Made by a program: the position numbers and the translations under genes
Part shown: piece after piece, positions 19,482-31,112 of the stretch
How positions within the stretch are numbered: the stretch's first letter is position 1
Layout: each line of letters opens with the position of its first letter
Notes under the pieces: generated by a model
Seen by the model: the letters and a program-made list of their open reading frames with translations, nothing else
Told to the model about the DNA's origin: nothing
Database searches by the model: none
Assembly: GCA_914767885.1 (NCBI GenBank)
Contig: CAJZBQ010000018.1
Coordinates: 372,001 to 436,000, forward strand
Length of the DNA stretch: 64,000 nucleotides
Origin: Blepharisma stoltei
Lineage: Eukaryota; Ciliophora; Heterotrichea; Heterotrichida; Blepharismidae
Reading direction: 5' to 3'

Positions 19482-21971
19482 CTAGATATGATTTCTTGGC
19501 ATTTTCCCCATAATCACATTTTCAAATTCTTCAAAATCAATCTCCCCATCACCATTAGTGTCAAGTTCTGATATAATATCCCTCCAGATTTTATCCAGCA
19601 CGCGTCCATCTTCTCCAATCGCATCTTTTATCTCCTTTTTAGTAATCGTTCCATTTTTATCTTTATCAAACATAGCGAAAGCCGCCTTAAGATTGCCAAC
19701 AGACATAAGTCTTCTTTGGTCCATAGATGCCTTTAAAAATTCTGTATAATCAATAAATCCGCTTTTATCAGTATCGACCTCTTTCATGATTTTTTTAACT
19801 TCTTCTTTAGCTTCTTCTTGGCCCATAAACTTGATATATTGTTCCATCAGCTCGGCTTTGCTTAGTTTTCCATCTCCATTCTTGTCGATTGATCTAAAAA
19901 CTTCTTTAAGACCTCTTGTATCATCGTTAGAAATGCAATGCAAGGTTATAAATGTACTTAATGCGTCCCTCAATTTTCCTTTACTTTGAAACCCCTTTAA
20001 ATTGTCAAGAGCTGGCTCTAACGATTGGGTATTTTGAATTTCTGGGCAGACTCTTTGAATTCATGGATGTGCTAAGGCTTCTTTTGCATTCAACCTTGTT
20101 TCCATAGGGCTCAATAGTGCTGAGATTAAATCTTTTGCGTGCCTAGAAACTTCAGCCCAGACTGGCTCTCTAAATGACCAATCTCTTTTGGAAATTTTCA
20201 CAAACAACTCTTCTTGGTTTCTTGCTTGAAAAGGAGGATGCCCAGACAGCATCATGTAAATAATTACACCACAGCTTCATAAATCACATTTGAAATTATA
20301 TTTTCCTGAAATAACTTCTGGTGCCATGAAATAGGCAGTTCCGATGACTTCATTAAGTCTTTTAAATCTTTTTGATACTTTTGCAATTCCAAAGTCAGAA
20401 ACCTTGATGCTATTAAGTTCTCCTTTATTTTCTAGAAGGATATTCTGAGGCTTTAGATCTCTATGGATTACATTATGCTCATGTAAATAATCTACAGCTG
20501 AAAACAATTGCTTTGCAACTGAAGCTGCATCATCTTCTGAAAATTGGCGCCTTTTAATAATTTCATCAAACAGCTCTCCTCCTTTGCACAACTCCATCAC
20601 AATATAAGCTTTTTTTATGGAATCGAAATATTCAAAAATTCGGACAATATTTGGATGATCAATCGATTTCATCACGTTTACTTCATTGAGGAGTTCAGCT
20701 TCTGGCATAGAATTAGTGTTTTCTTTCGTAAAAATCTTAACTGCGCGCAGCTGACCCGAATCTCTATGAGTAGCTTCTCTAACTTCTCCATAGCCACCCT
20801 GGCCTAAGGACCTCCCAATCTCATAGACATCAATAAACTTAAGTTTATTAGCACTCACAAAAAGCGTGTCTTCACATGACGACTATTTTATAATGGCTAT
20901 TTTTTTTTGGCCTATTTTTTTCACCTATTTTTTTTTGGCCTATTTTTTTGGCCTATTTTTTTTGGGCCATTTTTTAGCTATTTTTTACTAATATTTGGGC
21001 CTAATTCCATACTAATAATTTTAATATAAATTTTAATGTATTTTAAACGATTTTATCAACAAAAAATGCATTTTTTAACATATCTCTTACTCCATGAATA
21101 CTAATTCATTGTTTTTTAATATTCGAGAATTTTAGATTTAATTAGGAGTTTTCCACTTAATTTACTCAATATTAATCGCCTAAGGAAATGACTCCGTTAC
21201 TCAATAATTATTTAGTTCTCTCACTCCCCCCCATCCTTGATTGAGCGGCTCTCCATCGTTCGATTAAAGATGGGTTTAAAAAAATATTTTTGGGAAAAAA
21301 ATTTTATACATAAAATAAAAATATAGATATATTGTTTTTTATTTACTTTTAAATAAGAGGGTTAAGAGTATTTAATAATTATTTCTACTGCAAAAATTGA
21401 ATTAATTTCATAAAAAATGCCAATTTTTAATATTTTGATTTAGTTACCCCTTTAAACTGTATAAATTTTATTTTGCTCATTATTGAATTAAAAATTTTTT
21501 TTTTAAAATTTAAAAGAATCTCTATTTTTTAGATTATTGAGTTTTTAAGCCCAGATTGATGACTAAAGTACTTCAGATGGTTGATTTCGTAGCTTTCTGC
21601 CGTCTCAGAGCTTCTGAAAACAATTTCATTAGGTACATCTTCCCAAGCTTTTGATAGCTAATATATTTTTATATATATAAAAATTTGCATGATATGAAAA
21701 TCGTTCGATTAAGATGGGGTTTAATTTCCCCAATTTTTAGGAATTTTTTACAGTCAATCATTTGATAAAGGATGGGGGGAGGGAGTTAGCAGCTTCATAA
21801 ATGAGCCTCGACAGAAAAAATAGGCCAAAAAAAATAGGCCGAAAAAAAATAGTCGTTATGAAATAGTCGTCGTGTGAAGTAACCCACAAAAAGACCTGGC
21901 TCAATATCAACATCATCCTTACCTGAATGCTTTTTACGGAAACTTGCTTGCTTTCCAAAACAACAACCCAT
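19482..21971 (-). CDS. Calcium-dependent protein kinase 1 (CDPK), split by a 1-kb MITE
   Basis: Starts MGCCFGKQ, an acylation signal suggesting membrane anchoring. The first 29 residues are separated from the rest by the MITE at 20856-21893; removal joins EPGLFV to SANKLKF. The reconstructed 486 residues contain a kinase domain (GQGGYGEV, AVKIF, HRDLKPQN, DFGIA, MAPEV) and then four EF-hands with intact loops DKNGDGKLSKAE, DTDKSGFIDYTE, DKDKNGTITKKE and DTNGDGEIDFEE. TGA encodes Trp in CDLWSCGV and HPWIQR. CDPKs couple cytosolic calcium to phosphorylation directly, with no separate calmodulin. It lies head-to-tail with a paralogue at 22040. Stop codon is TAG. Confidence 0.93.
20856..21893. 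mobile_element. 1.02-kb MITE in CDPK1 with 9-bp TSD
   Basis: Flanked by CACAAAAAG on both sides (20856-20864 and 21885-21893). Terminal inverted repeats of about 45 bp share TTCACAYGACGACTATTT and then GGCCTATTTTTT-type iterations (tandemly repeated at the left end, 20910-20965). It has no transposase-like frame. A second element is nested at 21212-21788. A 9-bp duplication is typical of Mutator-like elements; that assignment is inference. Confidence 0.8.
21212..21788. mobile_element. TTA-bounded MITE nested inside the CDPK1 MITE
   Basis: TTA at 21212-21214 and 21786-21788. The inner ends share CTCCCCCCCATCCTT- and CTCCCTCCCCCCATCCTT-type inverted repeats. Each end also carries an ATCGTTCGATTAA(A)GATGGG motif near 21258 and 21700, in direct orientation. 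The ends resemble the TTACTCCC class but the interior differs from the 0.7-kb family. Confidence 0.65.
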
Positions 21972-22039
21972 GATTTATTTGTCTAGCTATACAGTAAAAT
22001 AATAAGTTTGTATTATAATTTATGGACCATAATTTTAAT

Positions 22040-23482
22040 TTATAGCTTTCTCATCACTAGTGCCTCGAATTCTTTGATATCAATTTCGCCGTTACCGTTG
22101 GAATCTACTTCTCTCAAAATCTCACTCCACACGTCATCTGGAGTATTTTTTCCATGACAGAGAATATTCCTAAGCTCACTAACATTAATTGTCCCGCTTC
22201 TATCTGTATCGAATACGTTAAATGCAGCTCTTAAATTTTCTTTTGAAATCAGCATTTGGCTATTGAATGTAGCCTTAATAAATTCATTATAATCAATGTA
22301 GCCGCTTTTATCAGTGTCTACTTCTTTCATAATTCGCTTTACCTCGGTTTTCGCTTCATTCTCTCCCATCATTTCTAAATATTTTGACATCAATTCTATT
22401 TTGCTTAATTTTCCATCTCCGTTGGAGTCAATTGAAACAAAAACTTGTTTTAATTCTTTGGTTTCTTCTGATGTAGCAATCTGTGAGGTGAGGAATGAGG
22501 TTATAGCGTCTTTTAGTTTGTTTTTCTTCTGGAATGCTTGCAAACTTGAAAGGGCGCCTCTCATTGCATTTGGATCTTGAGAAACTGCAGACCTCCTTGT
22601 GATCCAAGGGTGCTCTAAACAGTCTTTTGCTGATAAGCGAAACTTAGCAGGACAAATGAGTTCTGAAATTAAGTCTTTGGCTTCAGAAGAGATATGAGAC
22701 CAATATTGGTCTTCAAATTTTAGCTCGCATTTTGTAATTTCAGAGAAGATTTCTTCGTTTGTATTCCCGTCAAAAGGGGGACGACCAGTTAGTAAAATAT
22801 AAAGGATAACTCCACAGCTTCAGATGTCGCATTTTAAATCATAATGCCCTGCCACTACTTCAGGGGCTAAAAACAAGGCAGTCCCAATAATTTCTCTGGA
22901 TTTATTTTTTGATAGTGTAGCAGTCCCAAAATCAGAAACCTTTATATTTGTTATATCGCCTTTGCTCTCTAAAAGCATATTTTGCGGTTTCAAGTCTCTG
23001 TGAGCTATGTTTTTATCGTGCAAATATTTGACTGCAGAAAAAAGCTGTTTCATTATGCAAGCAGCATCGTCTTCACTAAAAGTTGATCTTTTCAATAATT
23101 CTTCAAATAGTTCACCCCCTTTGCAGAGCTCCATAACCAAATATGACTTTCTAGGGGTGTCGAAATATTCATATATTTTAACTATGTGAGGATGGTCAAT
23201 TATCTTCATCATATTGACTTCATTCAAAAATTCTTTTGTTTGAGCTTGGGAGTTTAAATCTTTGGGTAAAATTTTTACTGCTCGCTGGGAATTCGTTATT
23301 CTATGTGTAACCACCCTGACCTCACCAAACGATCCCTTGCCAAGGGAGGCACCAAACTCATAAACATCGATAAACTTCATGTTATTCTGCTTTATAAAAA
23401 GACTAGGCTCTGAATGGATGTTGTTGTGACTTTGATTTTGGATAATTGAAGGCTTTTTTGCTTTAGATGAAGTGCAACCCAT
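22040..23482 (-). CDS. Calcium-dependent protein kinase 2 (CDPK)
   Basis: 480 residues, uninterrupted when TGA is Trp (KCDIWSCGV). Starts MGCTSSKAKK, a myristoylation/palmitoylation-type N-terminus. Kinase domain: GKGSFGEV, AVKIL, HRDLKPQN, DFGTA, LAPEV. C-terminal calmodulin-like domain: four EF-hands, DSNGDGKLSKIE, DTDKSGYIDYNE, DTDRSGTINVSE and DSNGNGEIDIKE, all with plausible calcium ligands. It is about half identical by eye to CDPK1 in the same order and strand, so the pair arose by tandem duplication. Only 68 bp separate its stop from the CDPK1 start. Confidence 0.95.
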
Positions 23483-25083
23483 TTTTATTATGCCGATAAA
23501 ATCAAGAAATAATATAATAAAGATAATAAATCAGTTTAATCACGCCCGAGGCGTCTTAATTTATTGCTTTTACTAATTATCTCATTATTCTAGCGCTCTT
23601 TATTCTTTTAATTTCATCTTCATCTTCGCTATTCTTTCTTTTCATATTAATCATGCCTCTGGGTTGTTTAACTAATTTCTTTTTATATATTTTTTCTTCG
23701 AATTTTATTTTTTTTCATGAGAATTTTTATACAACTTTTTTTATAGAATTTACGAAAATTAGACCAGTTGTTTTTTCAATGCAACCCCACTTCCAAGTGT
23801 TTTGATAATTTTATAGTGATCTAGAATTGACATTTATAGGAGGTTTATTTAGTTTTTTTATTAATTTGAATTAGGGATTGCTTATATAAAGGAAATAATT
23901 TAGTATTAATTATGCAAGTTTATTAAATTAGCCGCGTTTCCATTTTAGCTTTTTTCCAAATTCAAGTCACTTTCTTATTTAAAAAGATGAATATGGGCCT
24001 TGAATCTTGAGTTATCACCCTATCATTTCTTCTGCACAAAATTGGCCAAAATCAGATCAGATAGCATCATAATAAAGCTTCTCTTTCTCAAAATCTCTGG
24101 CGCGGCAAAGCCTTCAGTTATGAGAGTTGAGAAAAAGGCTGCTTCGTATATCATTTGATACATTTATTAATTAACCAAATAGGCTGCAATAATATAGTTC
24201 TTTAAATAGTGATAAATATGTATTTAGAGCTAATTGAGTAATTAATATGCCAGATAAAATAAATTTACTGAGGAAGGATTAACATCAGCGCCCTAGCGAT
24301 GATTATTTCACTTCTCCTTTGAATTATTTGAGGTATTATTCAATCTTGTAACAATTATTAATTAATAGAAGCTCATTATAATTAAAAGGGGAAAAAAAAT
24401 CTAAAACTATCGCAAGACTGTGAAGAAAATATAAGAAAATAAATATCTCTAAAATTACTTGGCTGATTAGAACTATTTCTTTTATAAACTCTTAATAATT
24501 CCAAGTAAATATTATTTACAATAAATTTATATCAGACATAAATTATCAAGTTTATTTAAGTATTAATATGGCTCTTGAAATCGAAATTAATTGCTTTGCT
24601 TTCCTCATTCAATCGAGAACAACTATTAGAAAAAATTTATATAAAATTTTTTTTATATATCTTTTACATATAATTTTGTTATAATGAGATATCACTATTC
24701 ATTACATTTTATATAGATCCATTATAAGCTTAAATTGAGATTTATATTTTAATTATGGATTTTTTAACATGTAAATAAAATGAGAAGGCAAAAAACCTTC
24801 CTCAAATTTGCATGAGGAGTTAGCCCACAGAAGTATCTTAAGGTTACAAATATTGCATAGGAGTATAATTTAAAACTGAGTCTAAACCCATTCGAATTTA
24901 TGTAATACAAGCTACCATTCTGTTATCAAAGATCTGGTTTCCAATCCTATATTAGCTTCTTTATTGAACATAACTCTCACGAATATCTTCATTAGATATC
25001 TGTAAGTTTTGGACTACTATTACCCATATAAATTTGCATGAATATTTCTTTAATTCTCAATTATTATTTTTAAATAATTCAAT
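23483..25083. other. 1.6-kb AT-rich intergenic stretch
   Basis: Divergent promoters of CDPK2 and the coiled-coil gene must lie here. No coding frame survives even with TGA as Trp. A GAGGAGTTA at about 24815 looks like a MITE right end and a hairpin lies at 24784-24810, but no matching left end with good inverted repeats was found. Confidence 0.4.
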
Positions 25084-25881
25084 ATGATAACTGAAGCTTT
25101 AAAAAGCCAGGTAGAGTCCTTGAGACACCAAATTGATTTGGTAACCAAAGTGCATGCCGCAGATTTAAAAAGTACCCGTGCAGCTCTTGATAAAAAAATA
25201 GATGCAGCTTATAATGATAAAGAGCTCTCATTATCCCATCAAAGTGACAAGCTAAATGAGCTTCAGCAAGCCTTAATCTCAGAAAGAGAAAGATCCACAA
25301 AGCTCCGTATTGAATTTCAAGAAACAAAGCTAAGCAACGACCAAGAAATCGCAAATTTACACGAAAAAATCCGACGTATCAAAATAGAAATCCAAAATGC
25401 AAATGAAGATTTCCATAAGCACCTCAAACCACAACTCCAAGCAATGAAAGAAGAAGAATATAAGCTATCAGAGTCCCATAAAGACTATTTAGAATCCCTC
25501 AGCAGCGAGCATTCTCAAATGCTTGAAAAACTCAAAACTCAGTCAGCCACAATCCTTCAAAATATTCAATCACTGCAGATGGAAAAAGAAGAACTCAAAA
25601 GAAAACTCGCAATCAAAGAAGGTTGTGGCACAAAAGACATTGAAATCCTGAATGAAGCTGTAAAATCGACTCGTCACGTTGTAGAACTACAAGAAACCAG
25701 CATAAAAAGACTGAAATTTGCATGTGATGAGATTAATGAAGAAAAAACAGCACTTGATAGAGAACAGAGATTACTGGAAGAAAGGGAATATATATTAAAG
25801 CACGAAAATGCAGGGATGAGAGAAACCATAGAAAGGCTAGAAAGAATGATTTATGGAAAAAAATCACCTAGAAAAGACTAA
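25084..25881 (+). CDS. Coiled-coil protein
   Basis: 265 residues, no interruption. Almost the whole protein shows heptad-like patterns rich in Lys, Glu, Gln and Leu (for example ESLRHQIDLVTKVHAADLKS and EEKTALDREQRLLEEREY), with no globular domain, signal peptide or membrane segment. It ends in KKSPRKD. It lies only 22 bp upstream of the MORN-repeat gene on the same strand. A cytoskeletal or basal-body role would fit such a protein in a ciliate, but this is not shown by sequence. Confidence 0.8.
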   Translation: MITEALKSQVESLRHQIDLVTKVHAADLKSTRAALDKKIDAAYNDKELSLSHQSDKLNELQQALISERERSTKLRIEFQETKLSNDQEIANLHEKIRRIKIEIQNANEDFHKHLKPQLQAMKEEEYKLSESHKDYLESLSSEHSQMLEKLKTQSATILQNIQSLQMEKEELKRKLAIKEGCGTKDIEILNEAVKSTRHVVELQETSIKRLKFACDEINEEKTALDREQRLLEEREYILKHENAGMRETIERLERMIYGKKSPRKD

Positions 25882-25903
25882 TATTTAATTATTAAAAAAT
25901 AAA

Positions 25904-28468
25904 ATGTTTGAAGGCGATAAACTCTTTCCTGTCTGGGGTAAACACTTTCCTTCAATTATAGAGAAAGAATTCACAGTAAATGAAATCAAAGAAATGCGCA
26001 AGAAGATAAAAGAAACTCCTTACAAAGAATTATTCGAAAAAAATAGGCAGTTTTTCAACCCATACGCAACTTCTAAATATCTAGAACTGCCACCTTTAAA
26101 GGCAGTAAAGCTTGAAGAAGACGGGCTAAAGGACAAAGTAAACTTTAAAGGGAAGGATGGAAATGTTTATACAGGACAAGTTGACGAAAGAAATAGAAGA
26201 AATGGGTTAGGATATTTGCTATACGTTGATGGATCGCTGCATATGGGATTTTTTTATGCTGGGGCAACTAAAGGTCGAGGACGCCGAATTGATACAAACG
26301 GAATTGTTTATCAAGGAAATTTCAAAGATGGAGTGCTTAAAGGAGAAGGGTCTGTTACCTGACCGAACGGATTTTCATATGATGGAAGCATAGAAGATGG
26401 AATCCCACATGGGACTGGCACAGAAACGACTGAAGATTATACATATACAGGCAATTTTGTAAGAGGGGAAAAACACGGATATGGGGAAATTAATTGAAAA
26501 GATGGGTCTTGGTATAAAGGACATTTTACGATACAAAAGATTGAAGGAGAAGGAGTCTATCATTGGACGAATGGAAATGAATATGAAGGTGAATGATTTC
26601 GAAATAAAATGCATGGAAAAGGAATCTTTAAATGGGCGGATGGAAAGGTCTATGGAGGTGATTTTTCACATGGTCAGAGAGAAGGCCATGGAAAACTTAC
26701 ATGGCCTAGTGGAAGACAATATGAGGGATATTGGGAGAAAGGCTTATATGATGGCATTGGAATAGAAATATTAGAAGATGGCACAGCAATTGAAGGGGTG
26801 TGGGTGTCTGGAACAATATTTAAAAAATTCGATCCGGTTGTTCCGGGTCCTGATGAAGATCTATTTGATCACATTGGTTCTAGAGAAGTTTTAAAACAGC
26901 TTGCTCCAAACTATGATGAACTTTTAAAGAAGGTCAAAATAGTAAGAAGAATAGGGAAAATTCCTAGCTCCCCCTTTATGAGCAGGCAAACCATTATTTT
27001 AAAAAAATTAATCCTCTTTAAGAGCTAATAAAAAATATTTTAATATAAAATTTATTTAATAAAAATTATTTTTATATATAGATCTCTGAGGACAAATGCC
27101 CTAATAAAAACTTATTTTAGCATTTTAGAAAAATCAAATTGGCAATTAAGAGATATAAAATGAAAAATTCAAATTTAATTTTGGCTTTTTGATTTCCGTA
27201 AAATGTAAAAATAAATTTTCTATTCGGGAATTTGTCCTCAGAGATAGAGAGGCATGAGCTATAAAATGTTTTTGATATACAATTTTAATTAAAAATAAAA
27301 CCTTTACGAGTTTAGCAGGAAATTCTTGCCCGCTCTTAAAAAGGATTAAGAGTGAGCCTGTTTCTGATAGCTTTAAAGAGCCTGAAACAGACTACTCAAG
27401 AGAAGCTAAAAAAGAACGCCGAGAGATCCTGGTTAAAGATATCAACGACAAAAAGAGTCAAATGAGAAACAAAAGGCTTAAAGAAAAAAACATTAATACG
27501 GACGACCCCAGAAAAGCAATTTTATTGGATTTAGAAAGTCCTTTATCAAAGCATCAAGTTTTCCTTAAAGCATATACAATACATGCAACCTTGCCACCAT
27601 TCAACTATGAAGATCCTGATTTTGAAATGCCCTTTGATTTAAATTTTTATGAAGAATGAACTGATGTGGGAGAAGGAAAGTTATGCTATGTTTATTTATT
27701 TTGAAACACTTATGCCAACTTTGATACCAATTTTTTATTTAATTGTTTACCAATATATGGCAAATATATTGATCTAAATTATAAGAAGACGCTATATATA
27801 AAGGACAAGTCGACGATAACGACAAAGCACAAGGAATGGGAACTCTTTTATATAAAGGAAGAATTTATGAAGGATTTTGGAAAAACAATAAAAAACATGG
27901 CTTAGGACGTCAGATTGGTGCGAAGGGCGACGTTTATCAAGGATATTGACTCGATGGGAAAAGAAATGGCTTTGGAGTCTATGAAATTGTAGATAAAAAT
28001 TATCTGTATATTGGAGACTGGGAAGATGACGTTTTCCATGGCAGAGGAATATTGACTACAGCAGAGGCAGCATACGAAGGAGAATGGAAAGAAAACAAGC
28101 AGCATGGAATTGGAGCTTTAGTATATGATGATGGTAGAGTTTACAATGGAGAGTTTAAACAAGGAATTATCCAAGGATACGGATCCTTAATTTGGCCGAA
28201 CGGAAAAGGCTATGCAGGACAATGGAAAAACGGAGAAATGATCGGAGTTGGAACTCAAGTGACCAAAGAAATAAAATCTTTATACGAGCAAGGCCTCGCT
28301 GACTATATATCAAAGCGTGCTTTCAAGGACAGCGACATAAAATCATTTATCCCAGAAAGTGAAATCCCAGAAGAAGGAACTTTCGGCGTTGTCAGAAGCA
28401 AGATATCCGAAAACCCCCAAGAGCTTCAAGAAAGCTATATTCCTGACGAGCCTGGAGCTATAGATTAA
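25904..28468 (+). CDS. Long MORN-repeat protein, two IESs
   Basis: Joining across two inferred IESs gives 699 residues with TGA as Trp (VTWPNG, EINWKDG, GEWFRNK). The first block of MORN repeats (YTGQVDERNRRNGLGYL, YQGNFKDGVLKGEG, YKGHF and so on) covers about residues 85-300. A linker of about 150 residues follows, then a second block (LYKGQVDDNDKAQGMG, YEGFWKNNKKHGLG, YNGEFKQGII) to about residue 640. MORN repeats bind membranes or act as scaffolds in the ciliate cortex and cilia. An alternative is two genes, the first ending at 27028; the shared repeats, clean frame joins and lack of an ATG in the linker favour one. Confidence 0.8.
26993..27348. mobile_element. 352-bp IES in the MORN gene with a nested TIR element
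   Basis: The direct repeat ATTA (26993-26996 and 27345-27348) flanks an AT-rich insert. Inverted sequences lie just inside the ends (AATCCTCTTTAAGAGC on the left and its near-complement GCTCTTAAAAAGGATT on the right). Excision gives SRQTIKSEPVSD in frame. A smaller inverted-repeat element is nested at 27079-27246. Confidence 0.62.
27079..27246. mobile_element. Nested 166-bp TIR element
   Basis: CTCTGAGGACAAAT and its exact inverse ATTTGTCCTCAGAG lie just inside TA dinucleotides at 27079-27080 and 27245-27246. The interior is AT-rich and non-coding. TA target plus perfect 14-bp TIR indicates a small MITE inserted into an existing IES. Confidence 0.75.
27682..27796. other. 113-bp TA-bounded short IES in the MORN gene
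   Basis: TA at 27682-27683 and 27795-27796. Excision joins VGEGK to LYKGQVDDN, recreating a MORN repeat start. No repeat or TIR content; composition AT-rich. Confidence 0.75.
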
Positions 28469-28479
28469 TTTTAATATAA

Positions 28480-30899
28480 ATGGAGCAATCTGTGCTAAGC
28501 ACTGAGTTTGTGACTAATTTTGAAACAGTAGAAAAACAAGAAGAAAACAGGCTGAGAGAAATAATCACCGAAAACCCACTTGATTTCGATAGTTGGCAAG
28601 ACTTAGTGAAGCACATTGAAAGCTATGTAAGATTCATTTAGAAATCATCTGATCGCAATGTAAAAATCTATAGAGAAATTCTCAAAGAATATCCGCTCTG
28701 CTATGGATACTGAAGGAAGCTTGCTGACATATATGCAGTCCAAGGATTAGATGACCAAGTTATAGGTGTTTTCGAAGAAAGCTTAGAATTTCTCCCTGTC
28801 TGCGTAGAAATATGGGCAGCCTACTGCAGCTGAAAGATGAACAAAAACAACGAAGAAGAAGCTCGACAGTAAGTATTTATATAAGCTTGTACTTATTATA
28901 GGTTATTTGAAAGAGCTATTACAGCTTGTGGCAAGAGTTTCAAGTCTACTTTATTGTGGGATAAATACATCGAATTCGAAAAAACCAAAAAACGCTATGA
29001 AAACGTAGGGAACTTATATTGGAGGATTATCCAAATCCCTAATGAAAAACTGCATGACTATTATCACCGCTTCAAGCTCTTCATGGAAGCAAAAGGCAGA
29101 AAAATGGAGCATTATGGGGTCAGCCTGCCTCCACAGCCTGATTCAGTCCCTGTTGACAAAAGCGATCCTTGTAAAGATAAAGCAGGTTATGAAACAAAAG
29201 CTGAAATGTATTATTCAGCTACTTGTGAAGTTTTAAGGCAAAACAGACTGACAGAAATAGTAAAAGCTTATGAAGCTACTCTTAAAGAATACAATAAAAG
29301 AAAAAATTATGAACTAAATATCAAGAGAACGTTTTTCCATGCCAAAGCACTCGATGATGGACAATTAGATAACTGGAGGAAGTATTTAGAATTTGAAGAA
29401 TCTGAAGGAGATCATGAAAGAATTGTGTTGCTATATGAAAGATGCATAACCCCAACTTGTAATTATCCAGAGTTTTGGGTCAGATATGCGTCGTATATTT
29501 ATAAGAAGTATGGAGAACAACAAGCTAGAGAAATCTATGAAAGAGCAAATACGAAATTTTTATCAAGAAGGGTTGGGATGTTTATAGCTCAAGGACAATT
29601 TGAAGAAAAATTAGACCATTTTGATGAGGCTAGAGCACTATATAAGCATGCTTATGTTGATTTAGTCCCAGGACTTTTTGATGGATTATTTAAACACTTG
29701 AATTTAGAAAAAAGAGCAGGAAATTTAATAGAGGTTGAAAAGCTATATAGCCAGGCTTTTCAATTTGCTGAAACTTCTACACAAGATGTACTTATTGCAT
29801 TTGTATATCAAAACTACGCACAATTTCAGTTCTATACGATGAACAGACCTCAAAAAATGATTGAGCTGTATGAAGAAGCGTTATCAAAAGGCTAATCATG
29901 AAAAAAAAAACTGATGAGTAAATTACAGTAAAATTTTAGACCTATAAAAATGGCAATCGCATGAAAAGACTTAAATGAAAAAAAGAACTTTTTAACGCTA
30001 TACTGCAAAAAACTCCCACAGTCGATTTTTGTCATTCACTCTTCAAAAAATATGATATATTAATTAATAGCATTAAAAACTAATCCGATTATATAAAATT
30101 GAGAATCAATACTGTATGCAATTGCAATTATTAATCTACATAATTGAGATAGAGTTTTATCGCACCTTAGAGTATTTTTTTTTCCATTTAAAAAATTACC
30201 CTAAAAAATAACTGTAAAAGCTCCTGTTAAATTTTAATAAAATATCTGGCATATAGTTAATAGAACTTTCAAAACAATCCCTAATAAGCACTATATAATA
30301 TTATCTACACTATATCTCTATTTTCTAAATTATAGCATCAAAACTTCAAAGTGAAAGCAATAGATAATTTAAAAATCTTAAATTTACAGTCAAATTTATA
30401 GATTTCAAATTTACCGTAATTTACCCATTCGATTCTTTCATAACTATCCCTATCAAAAGTATCGAGCAGAAAATCGTTATATCTCATATATATTCAATCA
30501 TTATCTCATCTAAATAATTCAGACGAAAGACTTATAAAAATCAAGGGAACGTATGAAAAAGCTATATCAGACGAAAGCGAAGTAATTTTTTATTTCTTTT
30601 CATATTAATTTTAGCTATATTTCAGAAAGCCAGAATTTTTGATCAAAAATTAAGAAGTCAATTTAAAATGCTATATATAGTTAAGCACAGAGGAGAAAGA
30701 AGAAATGTGGATTTTATATTTAGACTTTATTAGGGATCAATGGATGGATATCGATACTGTGAGAGAACTAGAAGAAAAATATGCAGAAAAATATTATTTG
30801 TCAGTGCCTTATAAAACTTCATACTCACAGCTGCTGAATATTAAAGGAGCAAGAGTTCAAGATTCTGGTCCATACAAAAGAGCAAAAATAGCTAATTAG
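28480..30899 (+). CDS. PRP39: Prp39-like U1 snRNP splicing factor (HAT repeats)
   Basis: ATG at 28480 (MEQSVLSTEF). After removing a 15-nt and a 33-nt intron, a 620-bp IES and two longer probable introns, the frame is 557 codons, a little shorter than animal PRPF39. HAT repeats are clear: DFDSWQDLVKHIESY, GYWRKLADIYAVQG, EIWAAYCSWKMN (Trp from TGA), LWDKYIEFEKT, NWRKYLEFEESEGD, FWVRYASYIYKKYGE and MWILYLDFIRDQW. Prp39 helps U1 snRNP bind 5' splice sites, of particular interest in a cell with 15-nt introns. The region between 30512 and 30705 is the least certain part of the model. Confidence 0.82.
28627..28641 (+). other. 15-nt intron in the Prp39-like gene
   Basis: GTAAGATTCATTTAG. Carries in-frame TAG; removal joins HIESY to KSSDRN. 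Confidence 0.9.
28869..28901 (+). other. 33-nt intron in the Prp39-like gene
   Basis: GTAAGTATTT...TTATTATAG, splicing EARQ to LFERA in frame. More than twice the usual 15 nt. No TA/TA pair gives the same join. Confidence 0.75.
29881..30503. mobile_element. 620-bp IES in the Prp39-like gene
   Basis: TTATC direct repeats (29881-29885 and 30501-30505) bound a very AT-rich non-coding insert. Excision joins EEALS to HLNNSDERLIK in frame and removes many stops. No clear terminal inverted repeats, and no core shared with the MITE family. Confidence 0.7.
30582..30690 (+). other. Two probable longer introns in the Prp39-like gene
   Basis: GT...AG segments 30582-30625 (44 nt) and 30657-30690 (34 nt) give DESE-KARIFDQKLR-KEKEEMW in one frame leading into MWILYLDF. 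Their sizes are atypical, and short IESs are an alternative explanation. Confidence 0.45.
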
Positions 30900-31112
30900 T
30901 AATAAGTTATAGCAGCTATTTAATAAATTTGTTTTTTCTTCTTTCTTCTGCCTTCTAATTTGACGTAATTGCTATCTTATTGTACAATAAGTTTAAAAAA
31001 ATTATCTGTCTATACTTTACGCAAGTAATTTAAGTCCATAAATGATTAGATTTTCCTTTTTATTGGATAGATAAATAAAAAACTTTTATAATTCACTATA
31101 ATTCAAAAATTG

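Noticed and set aside
28869-28901. 33-nt segment in the Prp39-like gene as a short IES
   Set aside because: No TA pair gives the correct frame, while GTAAGT...TAG splicing does. Intron preferred.
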